A stretch of 64,000 bases of DNA from JAMZMI01 sp964353015 (GTDB lineage Bacteria > Bacteroidota > Bacteroidia > Cytophagales > Cyclobacteriaceae): the NCBI GenBank assembly GCA_964353015.1, contig CAYGUA010000020.1, positions 1 through 64,000 on the forward strand, read 5' to 3'. Both the position numbers and the translations under genes were made by a program. The notes beneath the pieces are model-generated. The model saw only the letters and a program-made list of their open reading frames with translations, made no database searches and was not told the DNA's origin. Positions 35,191 to 46,100 of this stretch are shown piece by piece (the stretch's first letter is position 1; every line of letters begins with the position of its first letter).

Positions 35191-36150
35191 TTATTCGGAT
35201 TTCTCTATTTCATTTAAAAAGCTCAACACATAGTCTACTGTTGGTTGAAACCATGGATTTAACAACCAAAATGAATGCGGAGCATCTTCGAAAAACTTGG
35301 TGTCATTGGTAATTTTGTTTGTATCTAAAACTGAAATGAAATCATTTCTACCTGCTAAAAATCTAGGATACGAACTTGCAATAAATAACGTAGGCGGTGT
35401 GTTTTGGTCTACATGTGTAAGCGCTGATGCCTGCTCCCACTTCGCAGGAACTTCCAGATATGCACCACCGAGCCACTCAGCGGCTACTTTACCTTCCTGA
35501 GATTCTGGATGATGTAATGCCAAAACGCCATCAATATCTACGATTGCATTAATATAAAACTCATTATTTTCGTCCCAATCGGAAAAAATAGATTTACGAT
35601 AAGTTGTTCCAACCAAAGCTGCCAGTTGTCCACCTACAGAACATCCTAAAATTGAGATTTTCATTGGATCGATATTGTAATGGGTGGCTTCATTAGATAT
35701 CCAGTTCAAAACATCCATCAGGTCGAGCACGCCAGCCGGATAAGATGCTTCCAGACTCAGACGATATTCAGGGGCAATTACAAAATAACCAGACTCAGCA
35801 AATTTTTCGGCCATTGGTGTCATGAGGGATTTATCACCCGCTCGCCATCCACCTCCATGAATCATCATGATGACTGGTATATTATCTCTATTGACAGTTT
35901 TAGAATAAAACAAATTGGCTTTTAATTGTCTCTCACCAATCTCCTTGTAAATCAGATCATTAACGATTGTAATGTTGTCAGAAGGATTAGAATATACAGC
36001 AGAAACCTCTAGATTTTTATGATGCTTTCTGATTTTCGTCAAGGTACTATTTACTGTATAGGTTGTATCTCTGGGAAATGTGTCAGTCTGAGCTAGCCCA
36101 GAGATTGATTCAAAAAGTATAAACAGACCTAAAATCAATATTCGAATCAT
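35191..36150 (-). CDS. Secreted alpha/beta-hydrolase, probable pectin (acetyl) esterase
   Basis: 319 residues with a signal peptide (cut near residue 21, SGLAQ). It belongs to the BD-FAE/hormone-sensitive-lipase-like esterases. The oxyanion motif HGGGW is at 98-102, the nucleophile is Ser171 in ILGCSVGGQLA, an acid lies in the region after TPPTLFIAS, and the histidine is in DAPHSFWLLNPW. Related periplasmic esterases remove acetyl or feruloyl groups from plant glycans. The operon with PL1 and PL9 lyases suggests pectin deacetylation. The acyl group is not certain. Confidence 0.82.
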   Translation of the reverse strand: MIRILILGLFILFESISGLAQTDTFPRDTTYTVNSTLTKIRKHHKNLEVSAVYSNPSDNITIVNDLIYKEIGERQLKANLFYSKTVNRDNIPVIMMIHGGGWRAGDKSLMTPMAEKFAESGYFVIAPEYRLSLEASYPAGVLDLMDVLNWISNEATHYNIDPMKISILGCSVGGQLAALVGTTYRKSIFSDWDENNEFYINAIVDIDGVLALHHPESQEGKVAAEWLGGAYLEVPAKWEQASALTHVDQNTPPTLFIASSYPRFLAGRNDFISVLDTNKITNDTKFFEDAPHSFWLLNPWFQPTVDYVLSFLNEIEKSE

Positions 36151-36157
36151 AGATTTG

Positions 36158-37465
36158 CTATTGAACCAGACTATTTAGATAAATCTCAATATTGGTATAG
36201 TCGGAACCGAGGGTGTAAAGTGCACTTTCATCCACTTTTGGGTTCAACTTGTTTTTCTTTTCCCACTTGTCAGGCATCCCATCCAAATCAGTATCTGTTG
36301 GATATTTCCCACTTTTCAACTCTGGCCATCCGCCTACTTCAGTCTGTGAGTCAATGATGCCTTTGCGAAAAGTTGCTGTGCCATTTCGGACTTCCTCAAT
36401 CACTCGCAGATCTACAGCATCGCGCCGATAACTAGCTCCAACATTTTTCAATACTGAATCGAAAGCTTCGCTTGCAGTTTGGGTTCCTATCTCAATAACA
36501 TCTATTGGATTTGAAAGGATAGCGTCTTCATGAACATCAGATTTCCAAAGCACCCCTTTCCAATTGTCATTGGTAACTTCTCTATCACCTTCCAGTATAT
36601 TTCCATTCAAATAAAACCATCCAGTTGGCTCATATGGATTGAGTATTTTATCCTCCTTTGATTTGGTTCCTGGTCCGCGTTTATAGTAATTATTCACAAT
36701 ATTGTGATGTCCTTCTTCGCCTCCATAAGTGTTATTCTCCTGCCAGTTATAAATCACGTTGTTTCTAAAATCTACAATTTCTAAGTCGGGCTGGTGATGG
36801 TATCTTGACCCATGTAATCTGGGATTCCGACTTTTATGATGTGCCAATAAATTATGATGAAAGGATGCTCCTTTTCCTCCCCAGATTCCACCATAGCCAT
36901 GTTCACCTTTTTTATGCACAGAGTTATTGAGGCTTTCAGAAATGATACACCATTGCATGGTTAGATTTTCATTGTCGTAAACCGATGCGCATTCATCACT
37001 TGCCCAACTAAACGAGCAATGATCAATGATGATGTTTTTTTGCCCTGTGATACTCATGGCATCATCCTGTCGGGCACGTTCGTCACCCATTCTTGATCGA
37101 ATGTATCTTATGATTATGTTTTCACCCTTTACTTTCAGTGGATAATTCTTTAAGGTAATACCTTCTCCCGGAGCGCTCTGACCTGCAATAGTCAAGTCAC
37201 CATGATTGATATCTAAATCAGATTCCAATTCGATATTGCCAGAAACGGCAAAAACAACAATACGAGGAAATTTTTCACGAAGTGCTTCTCGCAGACTACC
37301 AGGACCCGAATCATTGAGATTGGTCACTGTCAGAACTTTCCCTCCTCTTCCACCTGAAGTGAATTTACCAAAACCTTCCGCACCAGGAAAGGCAAGTTTG
37401 TCATCCTGAAATCCTAAAAAAGTTAATAAAAGTACCAACCAAAAAATCGCGCCTTTTAAAACCAT
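36158..37465 (-). CDS. Pectate lyase, PL1 family
   Basis: Secreted 435-residue parallel beta-helix lyase cutting polygalacturonate by beta-elimination with Ca2+. After a signal peptide (to about residue 20) it begins with the Bacteroidota PL1 opening FPGAEGFGKFTSGGRGGK. Internal landmarks are NIIIDHCSFSWASDECASVY with Ca-type acidic residues, HGYGGIWGGKGASFHHNLLAHH, and RNPRL near residue 215. The C-terminal part ends with the short capping region DTDLDGMPDKWEKKNKLNP seen in related lyases. It lies 5 bases after the larger PL1 gene and 7 bases before the esterase, with which it is operonic. Confidence 0.92.
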   Translation of the reverse strand: MVLKGAIFWLVLLLTFLGFQDDKLAFPGAEGFGKFTSGGRGGKVLTVTNLNDSGPGSLREALREKFPRIVVFAVSGNIELESDLDINHGDLTIAGQSAPGEGITLKNYPLKVKGENIIIRYIRSRMGDERARQDDAMSITGQKNIIIDHCSFSWASDECASVYDNENLTMQWCIISESLNNSVHKKGEHGYGGIWGGKGASFHHNLLAHHKSRNPRLHGSRYHHQPDLEIVDFRNNVIYNWQENNTYGGEEGHHNIVNNYYKRGPGTKSKEDKILNPYEPTGWFYLNGNILEGDREVTNDNWKGVLWKSDVHEDAILSNPIDVIEIGTQTASEAFDSVLKNVGASYRRDAVDLRVIEEVRNGTATFRKGIIDSQTEVGGWPELKSGKYPTDTDLDGMPDKWEKKNKLNPKVDESALYTLGSDYTNIEIYLNSLVQ

Positions 37466-37470
37466 GTTTA

Positions 37471-39438
37471 TCAGTTTTGATTATTGATAATATCCTCTAC
37501 CAGACTGTTGATGTACATTTCTATATTTTCATATCCGGCATTTAAATCATGTCCATGTGCATCAGAAACGGATGGATCAAGTCCTACTGATAATTTCCAA
37601 TCATCTGGCATTCCATCATTGGAGGTATCAATTGGAGCAGTCAAAGAATTTAAAGTCGGCCATCCGCCAACATCAGATTGAGTATCTATGATGCCTTTGG
37701 TACTTCCGTTTGATCCGGTGAAGGTAAAAGTGCCAGTTTTAACTTCTTGGACGATTCTCAAGTCATATGAATCTCTCACAAGACTTGCCCCACCATAATC
37801 CATGACTTTTAAATAAGCTTCTTGCGCAGTATGAGTGGTAACATTGTTGCCTATATCATGCGGTTCAAGCATGCGCATATTGTCTTTATCTTCTTGTGAA
37901 ACTGTGCCGTAGCTCGAATGGAATTGGTTGTAAACACCATTTGTCCAGTTGTCATTGGTAGCACTTGGACTTCCGGTCATAAAGTTTCCGTCAATATAAA
38001 ACTTACCCCAGATATCATAAACCTCAGTTCCTACATTCTTATTTTTATCAATAGAAACAATGCGACTAGGCTTTGTTGTCGCAGGACCAGCTTTGTAATA
38101 ACAATTAACAATATTCACATTCATGGCTTCACCGCCATAACAACTATTGTCAGACCAATTGTAGATCACATTGTTTCTCAAATCAACCAAATCAGTCAGG
38201 GCAAATGCTTTTCCAGCTTCCTCACCAAGTCTTGGATTTCTGCTTGAATGATGGGCAAGTAGGTTATGATGAAAACTCGCATTTTTTCCACCCCAAATTC
38301 CTCCATAACCATGAGCTCCTTTATCATGGACTGAGTTTCTCAAACTTTCTGTTATATAACACCATTGCACAGTTGTGTTTTCATTGGCATAGAAGGAAAC
38401 ACATTCATCTGTAGACCAGCTCATGCTACAATGATCAATCATGATGTCTTTATGAAATCTACCCCCCAAAGCATCATTCTCTTGCTTTGCTTCGTCACCC
38501 ATTCGAAACCTCATAAATCTGATGATAACATTATCGGCATTGACTATCACTGGATAATCGCGAATTGTGATGCCATCTCCCGCCGCAGTTTGACCTGCTA
38601 TGGTTACGTTTCCACTTGATATATTCAAATTGGACTGCAGCTTGATGGTGCCAGAAACTTTAAACAAAATATATCGCGATCCACTTTGGCTGATCGCACT
38701 TCTCAAACTACCCGCACCCGTATCGTTCAAATTGGTGACGTAGATCACTTTTCCTCCTCTACCACCAGTAATATCTTTAGCAAACCCTTCTGCTCCGGGA
38801 AACGCTGGTACTGCCATGGGCTCAACGTAACCAGAAATATTTACTATCAATTCATCAAAAATCGAAGCATCCGCAATCAATTCTGCTCTTACAGTGACAT
38901 TCCCATTTGAAAGTGGAGTTAATAAGCCATTGTTACCAATAATTGCAATTGATTCATCAGAAACACTCCAATTCACTTCTTGGTAAGTAGCGTCACTGGG
39001 CAGGATGTTGATTGAATATTGTGCTGATAAACCATTTGAAATATTACCGCCAATTATTTCAATACTTTCTGTTTGTATAACGTTACCGGATATCGAGATC
39101 AATTTCTTACCTACAACTTCAGTTCCATCCGTTGCTGTTGCAAAGACTGTTACATTCCCATTTGTTATTGCTGTAAGTAGACCTGATTCGCTTATGGTAG
39201 CTACTGCCTCATCAGATATGGTCCAAACAACATTTTTAACAGATGCATTTTCGGGGATGATCGTTGCACTCATTTGTGAGGTTCCCCCATCCGTTATGTA
39301 AGCACCATCCACAACTATCGACTCAACGAGGATATTAGTATCCTCTTCCTGATTGCAGGAAATAAAAATCAACAATATTGGAAAAAACAAAAACAAAAGA
39401 AATTTGGGTATTCGTGAAATGTGCATTCTTCTTATCAT
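37471..39438 (-). CDS. Pectate lyase, PL1 family, lipoprotein with two Big_2 domains
   Basis: 655-residue lyase anchored by a lipoprotein signal (Cys28 in LIFISCNQ). Two Big_2 repeats (about 36-117 and 122-200) precede a catalytic beta-helix starting FPGAEGFAKDITGGRGGK. That helix is a close relative of the adjacent 435-residue lyase, including MIDHCSMSWSTDECVSFY, HGYGGIWGGKNASFHHN and SRNPRLGEEAG. It is the first gene of the four-gene pectinase operon. A second ATG four codons in (MHISRIPKF) would give an equally good signal peptide. The two PL1 genes look like a tandem duplication with gain or loss of the Big_2 spacer. Confidence 0.92.
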   Translation of the reverse strand: MIRRMHISRIPKFLLFLFFPILLIFISCNQEEDTNILVESIVVDGAYITDGGTSQMSATIIPENASVKNVVWTISDEAVATISESGLLTAITNGNVTVFATATDGTEVVGKKLISISGNVIQTESIEIIGGNISNGLSAQYSINILPSDATYQEVNWSVSDESIAIIGNNGLLTPLSNGNVTVRAELIADASIFDELIVNISGYVEPMAVPAFPGAEGFAKDITGGRGGKVIYVTNLNDTGAGSLRSAISQSGSRYILFKVSGTIKLQSNLNISSGNVTIAGQTAAGDGITIRDYPVIVNADNVIIRFMRFRMGDEAKQENDALGGRFHKDIMIDHCSMSWSTDECVSFYANENTTVQWCYITESLRNSVHDKGAHGYGGIWGGKNASFHHNLLAHHSSRNPRLGEEAGKAFALTDLVDLRNNVIYNWSDNSCYGGEAMNVNIVNCYYKAGPATTKPSRIVSIDKNKNVGTEVYDIWGKFYIDGNFMTGSPSATNDNWTNGVYNQFHSSYGTVSQEDKDNMRMLEPHDIGNNVTTHTAQEAYLKVMDYGGASLVRDSYDLRIVQEVKTGTFTFTGSNGSTKGIIDTQSDVGGWPTLNSLTAPIDTSNDGMPDDWKLSVGLDPSVSDAHGHDLNAGYENIEMYINSLVEDIINNQN

Positions 39439-39508
39439 GAAACTCTTAAGACTCTAATCTGAAAGGAACGTATATTCTTCAGACATATAATATCAATATT
39501 TATAACCA

Positions 39509-39539
39509 AAAATGGTGTGATTTGCGATCACACCATTTT
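39509..39539. terminator. Strong intrinsic terminator of the susCD operon
   Basis: AAAATGGTGTGAT (39509-39521) and ATCACACCATTTT (39527-39539) form a perfect 13-bp stem with a 5-base loop, 20 bases past the stop of the DUF5123 lipoprotein gene. It separates the susC-susD-DUF5123 operon from the pectinase operon that starts at 39438. Confidence 0.9.
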
Positions 39540-39559
39540 AGTTTCATCTTTCTAAATAA

Positions 39560-41215
39560 TTAGAATTCAGTTCTCCATTTTGTATCGCCGGAATCGGTTC
39601 TACCATTGAATCCTGAATCCTTAAAATTTAAATCAAATGCTTCTAAATCTTCCGGATTAGGTGCAACCCACAAATCTTCTGCTGTACCAGCATAAGTAGA
39701 AGATGGCATTCCTGCAACACCTCCTCCATCATTAGGCACAAACCCTGATGTACCATAGACATTAACTATGTTGAATACTGTAGCATCTAATCCTTGAATT
39801 ACTGAAAAAGTAAAGTCCTCACCACCTTGAGTCCATGCGTGACCAAAAATTGAATTAGTTATGGAAATACCATTAACAGACTGATCAGTACCTGGCTCAC
39901 GATACCTGAAAATCCAACGAGCAAATCTTGGGAAATTGTTTGCTGAAATACCATCAAAAGTAACAGAGTTTGTATTGGTATAAGTTGAAATACCTATTTC
40001 AATATTCACAAGAGTCGTGTTGGTTACTACAATATCATCGACTGAAGATGTCCTATTATCCACGGTCAACAATCCATAATTACCAATTTGATTAACTATA
40101 CAATTATCAATTTTGAATGTATTTATGTGTACAGCGGCCGCATCTTTAATTCTCAACAAACCTCTAAAATGATGAATATTACAATCTGTAAATACAATTT
40201 CGCCAATAGAACCTGATTTATCATTATTCATGACATAATCACCTGTCCAATCTTCGCCATATAAATTCAGATTGGTAAAGCGGATATGATCAATAGCTGC
40301 GCCTTCAGCAATTTGCCAGTTGCCTGCAGTATATAAACTGGCAAGACTATCTTCGAAACCTAGCGCCCCAACGAATGTGATTGATTTATCAGCCAAGACA
40401 GTAGTAGGAAGTAAATATTTAAATCCCTTTTTCAATACAATTGTATCACCATCAGTGGCTCCCATATAAGCATTTTCGGCAGCTGTAGGATCGGTGATTT
40501 GAGTTAGATCGGTAACGTTTGGACCATTATAATTAACTAATGAAACCACAGTCTTATAATTCTCCCAACCTCTGAGCTCACCACCACTGTATATCGCAAT
40601 TTGGTAAGCTGTATTTTGTGCCAGTTTAGATATGATCTTTTCACCAGCCAATTCTTCAGCAGTAGTCACAGTCAGCACACTTAATGGTCTGCTGAGTCTG
40701 AGATCCGTAGGTGAAAATACTCTGATTTCATCCACAGGCAGTCCGATCCTTTGCCATTCTACCTTCACTTTGGTATCAATCATGTCATTAGCCTGAGGTG
40801 CGATTAAGTTTGATGGAAATTTTTCCGTTCTGATACTTCCAAAATCTGATACTAGGCTATTGTACTCCGTATCATCGGCATAAGCTGTAGCTCTAACCTG
40901 ATAGATGGTATTCCAGAAGAGCTCCTCACCTACAGTTTGTGCATTAAGCACAACATAGGATGTATCAATGGTTAGTGAATACTCTATTGTTTTAAATGTG
41001 TCTCGACTAACCTCAATTTGATAAGATATGACCTCTTTGGCAGGACTTATATTTACTATGATTGTATTCAAATCTGTTTCTAAAGTACCATCAGCGAGTA
41101 CCGGTTTAAATAACCTGGTTCTTGGAAAAGTTTCCATATCCTCAGTACACGAAATCACCAAAATCACCGCAGCTGCTAAGGCAAATAATTTGATTGATAT
41201 ATTCATCTTTTTCAT
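39560..41215 (-). CDS. DUF5123/DUF4957-type surface lipoprotein in the SusE position
   Basis: Probable outer-membrane glycan-binding partner of the SusCD system. An ATG at 41236 overlaps the susD stop by one base, but the ATG at 41215 gives a compact lipoprotein signal with Cys23 (AVILVISCTED) and is preferred (551 residues). The first half holds fibronectin-III-like beta domains. The second half is a beta-helix-like DUF4957/DUF5123 region (starting about DGDTIVLKKGFKYLL) that ends in GDTKWRTEF. The same module is duplicated inside the 2001-residue protein at 50692-56697. Proteins like this occupy the SusE/F slot in pectin loci. Binding activity is inferred. Confidence 0.85.
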   Translation of the reverse strand: MKKMNISIKLFALAAAVILVISCTEDMETFPRTRLFKPVLADGTLETDLNTIIVNISPAKEVISYQIEVSRDTFKTIEYSLTIDTSYVVLNAQTVGEELFWNTIYQVRATAYADDTEYNSLVSDFGSIRTEKFPSNLIAPQANDMIDTKVKVEWQRIGLPVDEIRVFSPTDLRLSRPLSVLTVTTAEELAGEKIISKLAQNTAYQIAIYSGGELRGWENYKTVVSLVNYNGPNVTDLTQITDPTAAENAYMGATDGDTIVLKKGFKYLLPTTVLADKSITFVGALGFEDSLASLYTAGNWQIAEGAAIDHIRFTNLNLYGEDWTGDYVMNNDKSGSIGEIVFTDCNIHHFRGLLRIKDAAAVHINTFKIDNCIVNQIGNYGLLTVDNRTSSVDDIVVTNTTLVNIEIGISTYTNTNSVTFDGISANNFPRFARWIFRYREPGTDQSVNGISITNSIFGHAWTQGGEDFTFSVIQGLDATVFNIVNVYGTSGFVPNDGGGVAGMPSSTYAGTAEDLWVAPNPEDLEAFDLNFKDSGFNGRTDSGDTKWRTEF

Positions 41216-41235
41216 TTCTAAGTTTTTAAATAACA

Positions 41236-43101
41236 TTAGCCCCCTACATTAAATTCGAACATATAACCGCTGTTATCCAGGGTTCCCTGGCTACTTGTAA
41301 TGGTGTTGGAAGGTATTGGAAAAATATATCTCACTACACCTGGAACAGGCCCATTGATGTAATTTTCCCAGTCTCTTGTAATCCATTCTCTGTAAGGAGG
41401 ATCAAATTTTTCATCACGAAGAGCCAATAAGAACTGATCTCTCATCCACGTATCATCAGGCGCAACAGCAACTCTGCTATTTGGATTTAATAGTTGGAAT
41501 TTTCCACTTTCGTCACGTTTCCAAAAAATATAGTCAGGAAGTTCATAACCATATTCTGGAATTATGGTGCCATTAAAAGCTGCATCAGCCATTGCTTTTA
41601 ATCCAGACACAGTCTCCGATACTTTAGAAGAATAGATGTTCCATCTGATCAATTCGTATTTTCTGATCATTTCCCCTCCAAACTCCCATGCTCTTTCATC
41701 AACAATGGCGTTAAAGAAATCATCTTTGCTTCCACTTACAGAGTTAACATATGCATCAACTTTTGAATCCCATAAAGTTTGGTCAAAAGCTCTTTGACGT
41801 ACTCTTTTCAAGGCATCCTGAGCTGCTGCAGTAGGTCCATTGTTGATTTCATTATCAGCTTCTGCGAACATCAAAAGCACATCGGCATAGCGCATCATTG
41901 GCCAATTAATGCCGGTACCTTTTGCTGAATTCTGTCCCTGTCCTTTATCAAGAAAATATCGACTCCATTTACCTTGAGAAATATTTAAGGAATTCGCTCC
42001 ATCACCTACACCAATAAACTCCTCCTGAAAGCTAGTATTGACCTTGTACATCGCACATGTAACATCTCTACGAATGTCCATCGTATCAAAAGAAAAATAA
42101 TAAGTAGGTGGAATTGACATATAATTATTCCCGGATCCATAATCATGATTGGAAGTTGGTCCGCCTTGAACTGTTACCCCAATATTCCAACCAACATCAC
42201 CATTACCTAATGCAAATGGAACTTCAAATAGAATATCTTCATTTGGAGTTGTAATAAACTTTGAATTGTTCAGAAAAACTTGTCGATAGTCCGCAGGAAG
42301 CGCACGATCCTTTAGGGTCATCAATTTTTGAGTATAATCTCTGGCTATCTGATAATAATCCAGATAATCACCTTCACGCTCCATCACCATATCAGGTGTC
42401 AAATAATATCCTCCTCTTTGCAAAGACAACCTGGCTATCATACCAAGGGTATATTCTCTGTTGACCTGCTCTATAGAATATGGCACTTCATCAGCCCATA
42501 ACATATGCTCTTCAATATCAATCATATCCTGTATCACTTCAGATAGGATAAGATTTCTGTCCTCACGAGGAAGATAAAAATTAACACCAGGTTTAGGAGC
42601 TTCTTTGCTATATGGAACATCACCAAAATAATAGGTCAGCATGCTATACCAATATGCACGGAGTGTATATGCTTCTCCCAAATAATGATACATCAATTTG
42701 GAAGTAGCTTCATCAGTAGAATTGAGTTGGCTACTGCTTTCAATCCCTTCTATACAAATATTAGCATCCCGAATGGCAGCATATGCTGCATTCCACATTT
42801 GATTTAAGTCTCCATTATTTTCTTGTGGAGTCAGATTCCACAGTTGATACCTGTCGCCTGTGCTTGTCCAACCACTTTGACGCTCAATATCTGTATTACC
42901 AGTCATGTTGTTCGAAAGTCTAGAGCGGAATCCGTCCACACCAAATTGAACATAAATGGCATTGACTGCTTTACGGGTTTCTTCTACTCTTGAAAATACG
43001 TATTCGGAATCAAAAGTAGAGAGTGATTCAGGATCGAGAAATGACTCGCAAGAACCTAAGCCAATCATTCCGATCATTAATATGAAATATCGTGCTTTCA
43101 T
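41236..43101 (-). CDS. susD: SusD/RagB-family outer-membrane lipoprotein
   Basis: Surface glycan-binding lid of the SusCD import complex. Two in-frame ATGs exist (43128 and 43101). The second gives a standard lipoprotein signal, MKARYFILMIGMIGLGSCES, with Cys18 (621 residues). The SusD fold is evident from the TPR-like helices (YLGEAYTLRAYWYSMLTYYFGDVPY), the later RYADVLLMFAEADNEI, VRQRAF, and ERAWEFGGEMIRKYELIRW. It follows susC in the same operon. The ligand is probably a pectin fragment, judged from the surrounding lyases and esterases. Confidence 0.94.
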   Translation of the reverse strand: MKARYFILMIGMIGLGSCESFLDPESLSTFDSEYVFSRVEETRKAVNAIYVQFGVDGFRSRLSNNMTGNTDIERQSGWTSTGDRYQLWNLTPQENNGDLNQMWNAAYAAIRDANICIEGIESSSQLNSTDEATSKLMYHYLGEAYTLRAYWYSMLTYYFGDVPYSKEAPKPGVNFYLPREDRNLILSEVIQDMIDIEEHMLWADEVPYSIEQVNREYTLGMIARLSLQRGGYYLTPDMVMEREGDYLDYYQIARDYTQKLMTLKDRALPADYRQVFLNNSKFITTPNEDILFEVPFALGNGDVGWNIGVTVQGGPTSNHDYGSGNNYMSIPPTYYFSFDTMDIRRDVTCAMYKVNTSFQEEFIGVGDGANSLNISQGKWSRYFLDKGQGQNSAKGTGINWPMMRYADVLLMFAEADNEINNGPTAAAQDALKRVRQRAFDQTLWDSKVDAYVNSVSGSKDDFFNAIVDERAWEFGGEMIRKYELIRWNIYSSKVSETVSGLKAMADAAFNGTIIPEYGYELPDYIFWKRDESGKFQLLNPNSRVAVAPDDTWMRDQFLLALRDEKFDPPYREWITRDWENYINGPVPGVVRYIFPIPSNTITSSQGTLDNSGYMFEFNVGG

Positions 43102-43139
43102 GTTTTTAAGTTTATTTATGAATCTCATAATTTTTCGAA

Positions 43140-46100
43140 TTAAAAGGTTAGGTTAACACCAGCAGTAAATGATCTACTTCTAGGAAATGAAGAGTAATCC
43201 ACTCCAGGTGTTAGCTGCTGAAAAGTGGAGCTTCGAGAAGTACTTACCTCTGGATCAAAACCTGAATATTTCGTCCATAAATGCAAATTATTTCCAGTCA
43301 CATACACTCTAAACTGAGATAGTTTCAGTTTACTAATCAACTTGGTTGGCAGTGAATAACCTATGGAAGCCTGATTCAATCTGATGAATGATCCATCTTC
43401 AACAGCCCAAGAATGAATAACTGCTCCAGCAACGCCGTAGCTGTAATGCGACCAGATATCTTTACCAGCATTCATTTCCGCCAATTGAGTCAAGTCTGTT
43501 ACGACTTCACCAGGAGCACCATATGTTCCATCTACATCAATGTAGCTGAATCTGTGATCTGAGTTCATCTCATTCAGCATGTTACCATAAGTGGTTCTTC
43601 TGAACTGACTGAATTGGATTTTTTCCGCATTGTAAACATCATTACCCAGTGACCAGTTAAAGAATAAGGCCACATCAAAACCCTTATATCTTGCATTTAA
43701 TCCAAATCCCCCTTGTGCCTTCGGCAAAGTATTACCAATGATTTTTCTATCCTCACTTGTAATTAAAGAATCACCATTTAGATCTTTTAATTTTAAAAAT
43801 CCAGGACGAACATCTGCTCTACCGACGGTAGCGCCTGAATTAGCAACTCCTTCTTTTAAAATATACTTTCCTGTGGCCTCATCGTATGAAGAAAAGTCGT
43901 CGGTAGTATAATAACCATCAGTTACATAACCATAAATATTACCAATCTTGCCTCCTACTTTAGCATAGAAATCATCTCTGTCTTTCAAATCTGTACTCGC
44001 CCAGTTTGATTGATCAAATCTTTCAGTAGGTCCTCCAAGATCTTCCAATTGAACTCTATTAACTCCAAGGTTGAAATTTAATGAGACACTTAAATCATTC
44101 TTATCTATGATAAAACTATTGATCCCCAAATCCACACCTTTACTTGAAGTGCTACCAATATTTTCCCATTGATATTGAAATCCGGAATTTTGAGGAATGG
44201 CTTTCTGTAGTAATAAATCTTTGGAGGTGTTATAATAAAAATCTACCGTTCCCTCAATTTTAGATCTGAACAAAGTAAAATCAAGACCAACATTTCTATT
44301 AATTGTTGTTTCCCAAACCAAGAAAGGATTGAAGAGCACCCTACTCTCTGGTGTATAATATGCATTATCCACGTTATTAAAACCAGGGCCTCTGTTGGTA
44401 GAACCAGTTAATAGAAATTTAGTGGCATTAGCGCTAATTCCGTCATTTCCTGTCTGACCATAGCTAATTCGTAGTTTTAAAACATCAATAGCTGCTGCAC
44501 CTGATAAAAAACCTTCTTCTGAAATCTTCCAACCCAAAGCAACTGCTGGAAATATCCCTAATCTATTTTCTTTTGCAAACTTGCTCGAAGCATCAGATCG
44601 AAAAGTCGCAGTAGCGAGATATTTTCCTGCATATTGATAGTCTAATCTACCAAAAGTAGAAAATCGGTTTTGCTGGGTATAATCTTCAGTTTCATGTCTA
44701 TCTGTACGACCAAAAGTCATATTTGCAAATAAATCCTGCGGTGTGATAGTCTCCCTGAAATCCTCAGATCTTACAAAATGTCTTTGACCACCAGATGAAT
44801 AAATCTCCTGACCAATTAGAATATTTAAAGATTGGTTATTGAGGTTTGGAACCGTGTAGGATGCGGTGTTCATCCAACGCATTGAAGTGTTCTGAGTATC
44901 TGTTCGTTCACCAATTGGAAGATTGCCTCCGTTATTGAATGATTCACTAGTCAATGGCCCGTAATACCTTAAATTTTCATCAAAATCATGCTGACCATTG
45001 ATAGTGGTTTTTATGTTGAGATTGTCAATTACTTCCCAGGTAAGACCTGCATTTAATACATATGAATTAGTTGTCCTTTTTCTCCAATCCTGCTTTAACA
45101 ACTCCGTAGGATTTACAAGGCTTAGTAGAAATGATTGATATTGGTCATCACCACTTGAATTAGTAAGGTCAATGTCCAATTCATCAGCGATTCCATTTAC
45201 TGGTCGTGTTTGAATAGCGTCTTTTATACTCAACTGAGCATTTCCTGAAGTACCAGCACCATTTTTGATGGTATTTGTAATTCTGGCTCCAGCATCAAAC
45301 ATTATTTTATCACTGATCTTGTGACTCAGTTTGAAGTTAATCACATTCCTTTCATAGGCATTGTTACTTAATAAACCTTCATCATTATTTGTTGTGACAC
45401 TCAGGTTCATTTTGGTCATCTCAGAACCACCCGATACACTAAGATTGTGGTATTGAGAAATCCTTGTACTCCCAAATAACTCATCCTGCCAATCAGTACC
45501 TGGCTTGTTTTTATAGAGTTCCAAATCCTCGTAAGTACCAAAGTACTTTTCAAAATTTTTCACATCTGTACTCGAGTTGAGTTTTGCATACTCATAGTTC
45601 GCTAGTACATATTCATATGGAGATAGCACGTTGTGGCGTCTGTCATCTGGTAAGAATAGTCCTTGAACAAAGCCATTATAGGAAACTGTTGTTTTACCAG
45701 CTACTGGTGTTTTAGTACGGATCACAATTACTCCATTAGATGCCTGAGCTCCGTATATCGCTGTTGCAGCTGCATCTTTCAAAACTGTAATGCTTTCAAT
45801 ATCAGAAGGAGGTATGTCATTGATACTATTGACAATAAATCCATCTACCACGTATAAAGGAGAGTTGTCCTGAGTGATGGAATTTCCACCCCTCACTCTT
45901 ATAACAATCTCTGCACCTGGTGATCCATCAGTAGTAAGTACGTTTACACCGGGTAATCTACCTGTCAAGGCTTGAGCAGTACTGGCCATCGGGATCTTTT
46001 TCAAATCAGAACCAGAGAGCGTAGCGACAGAACCTGTGAAGTCAGTTTTCTTGACACTGCCATAACCGTAATCAACAATTACAACCTCATCCAGTGCCTT

